From: Bacteroidota bacterium
GTDB lineage: Bacteria > Bacteroidota > Bacteroidia > Chitinophagales > Chitinophagaceae
NCBI GenBank assembly: GCA_947456625.1
Contig: CANGQJ010000005.1
Span: 88,699-152,698 of the forward strand
Direction: 5' to 3'
DNA: 64,000 nucleotides
The stretch's first letter is position 1. Each line of letters begins with the position of its first letter. This document shows, piece after piece, positions 63,749 to 64,000 of this stretch. The position numbers and the translations under genes were made by a program. Under the pieces are notes generated by a model, which ran no database searches, had not been told where the DNA came from, and worked only from the letters and a program-made list of their open reading frames with translations.

Positions 63749-63755
63749 CCCTTTA

Positions 63756-63787
63756 AACCCTTTCTGAACCCTCAGAAAGGGTTTTTT
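63756..63787 (+). terminator. Terminator of the rpsF-rpsR-rplI operon
   Basis: AACCCTTTCTG (63756-63766) pairs perfectly with CAGAAAGGGTT (63773-63783) around a six-base loop and runs into a T tract (63782-63787). It is the best intrinsic terminator on the plus strand. Confidence 0.92.
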
Positions 63788-63862
63788 GTTAGTTTTTACA
63801 CGTATTTGCCGCCAATTGGGGGGAATTTGTGTAGATATTGATGGAATTGATATTATTATGCC

Positions 63863-63870
63863 TATCTTCG
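63863..63870 (+). promoter_or_regulatory. Probable -7 box for the RRM gene
   Basis: TATCTTCG is one base from TAnnTTTG; TTG at 63838-63840 lies 22 bp upstream and could be the -33 element. The start codon follows 62 bases later, leaving a leader of roughly 50 bases. Confidence 0.4.
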
Positions 63871-63932
63871 GTAACGCTAATGGAAAGCAATGTCGCCTAC
63901 ATTAGTTTTTAGATCACTTAATTTTAAAGAAC

Positions 63933-64000
63933 ATGAACATTTATGTTGGAAATCTTAGCTGGAACATGACTAGCGAAGATCTTGAAGCACTTTTTACTCC
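63933..64000 (+). CDS. RNA-binding protein with RRM domain, 5' part only
   Basis: The window ends 68 bases into this gene. The translated start MNIYVGNLSWNMTSEDLEAL matches the first strand (RNP2, IYVGNLSW) and helix of an RNA-recognition motif, as in the small cold-regulated RRM proteins of Bacteroidota and cyanobacteria. The 3' end is beyond the window. Confidence 0.85.
   Translation, partial: MNIYVGNLSWNMTSEDLEALFT

Overview
The window is a 64 kb piece of a low-GC, gene-dense bacterial chromosome, almost certainly from the phylum Bacteroidota and possibly Chitinophagaceae-like. The reasons are family content (putative porin, DUF5689 lipoprotein, pRiA4b ORF-3-like protein, LuxE-like synthetase, long IspH, neighbouring FolK and deoxynucleoside kinase, L-Ala-D/L-Glu epimerase), the near absence of Shine-Dalgarno sequences, and Bacteroidota-type TAnnTTTG boxes just upstream of several starts. 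No rRNA, tRNA, CRISPR array, insertion sequence, prophage or attachment site is visible. No stretch over 300 bases lacks a gene. The class assignment below phylum is inference.

Layout. 0.1-4.8 kb is a minus-strand run carrying Sua5, a family 9 glycosyltransferase, CCA-adding enzyme, an ORF-3-like acidic protein and MiaA, so three of the five make or modify tRNA. 4.9-8.4 kb holds dapD, a DMT-type transporter that appears to start at an ATA codon overlapping the dapD stop, and an unrecognised membrane-anchored sensor-like protein. 8.4-13.4 kb has an orphan LuxE-like synthetase facing a coupled run of M42 peptidase, class I glutamine amidotransferase, ATP-grasp-like protein and a small envelope protein. 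13.4-20.6 kb is minus strand: periplasmic heavy-metal-associated protein, putative porin, purine nucleoside phosphorylase, MFS transporter, ClpB. 20.7-31.1 kb includes queG, a SppA / ABC-2 permease / SRPBCC-like set, folK next to a deoxynucleoside kinase, an MFS transporter, a YkgJ-type cysteine-cluster protein and full-length gcvP.

31.2-45.3 kb carries a small HTH protein with a 22-bp-period repeat upstream, an ABC-F ATPase, ispH, cmk, an Mrp ATPase, a CarboxypepD-like protein, a 3-hydroxyacyl-CoA dehydrogenase, an IMPACT/YigZ protein, prmC, ExbB-ExbD, pepT, a SlyD-like FKBP, fmt, a rhodanese-thioredoxin lipoprotein and an RlpA-like barrel protein. 45.3-56 kb holds the thyA-folA-methyltransferase-rsmF set, proline dehydrogenase, dipeptide epimerase, an acyl-CoA thioesterase, a PlsC-like acyltransferase, a HAD phosphatase, polyprenyl synthase and recJ. 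56-62.4 kb has htpG, a DUF5689 lipoprotein with a TonB-receptor-like barrel, and a divergent secreted endonuclease/exonuclease/phosphatase-family enzyme. 62.4-64 kb is rpsF-rpsR-rplI with structured RNA before rpsF and between rpsR and rplI, a strong terminator, and the start of an RRM RNA-binding protein cut by the window edge.

Most genes are housekeeping. The parts I consider least explained are the amidotransferase/ATP-grasp pair (10.6-12.6 kb), the sensor-like protein at 6.9-8.4 kb, the ATA-start transporter, the HTH gene with its repeat pair, the barrel/DUF5689/nuclease locus, and the ribosomal-protein leaders. I saw no convincing unknown defence or mobile system.
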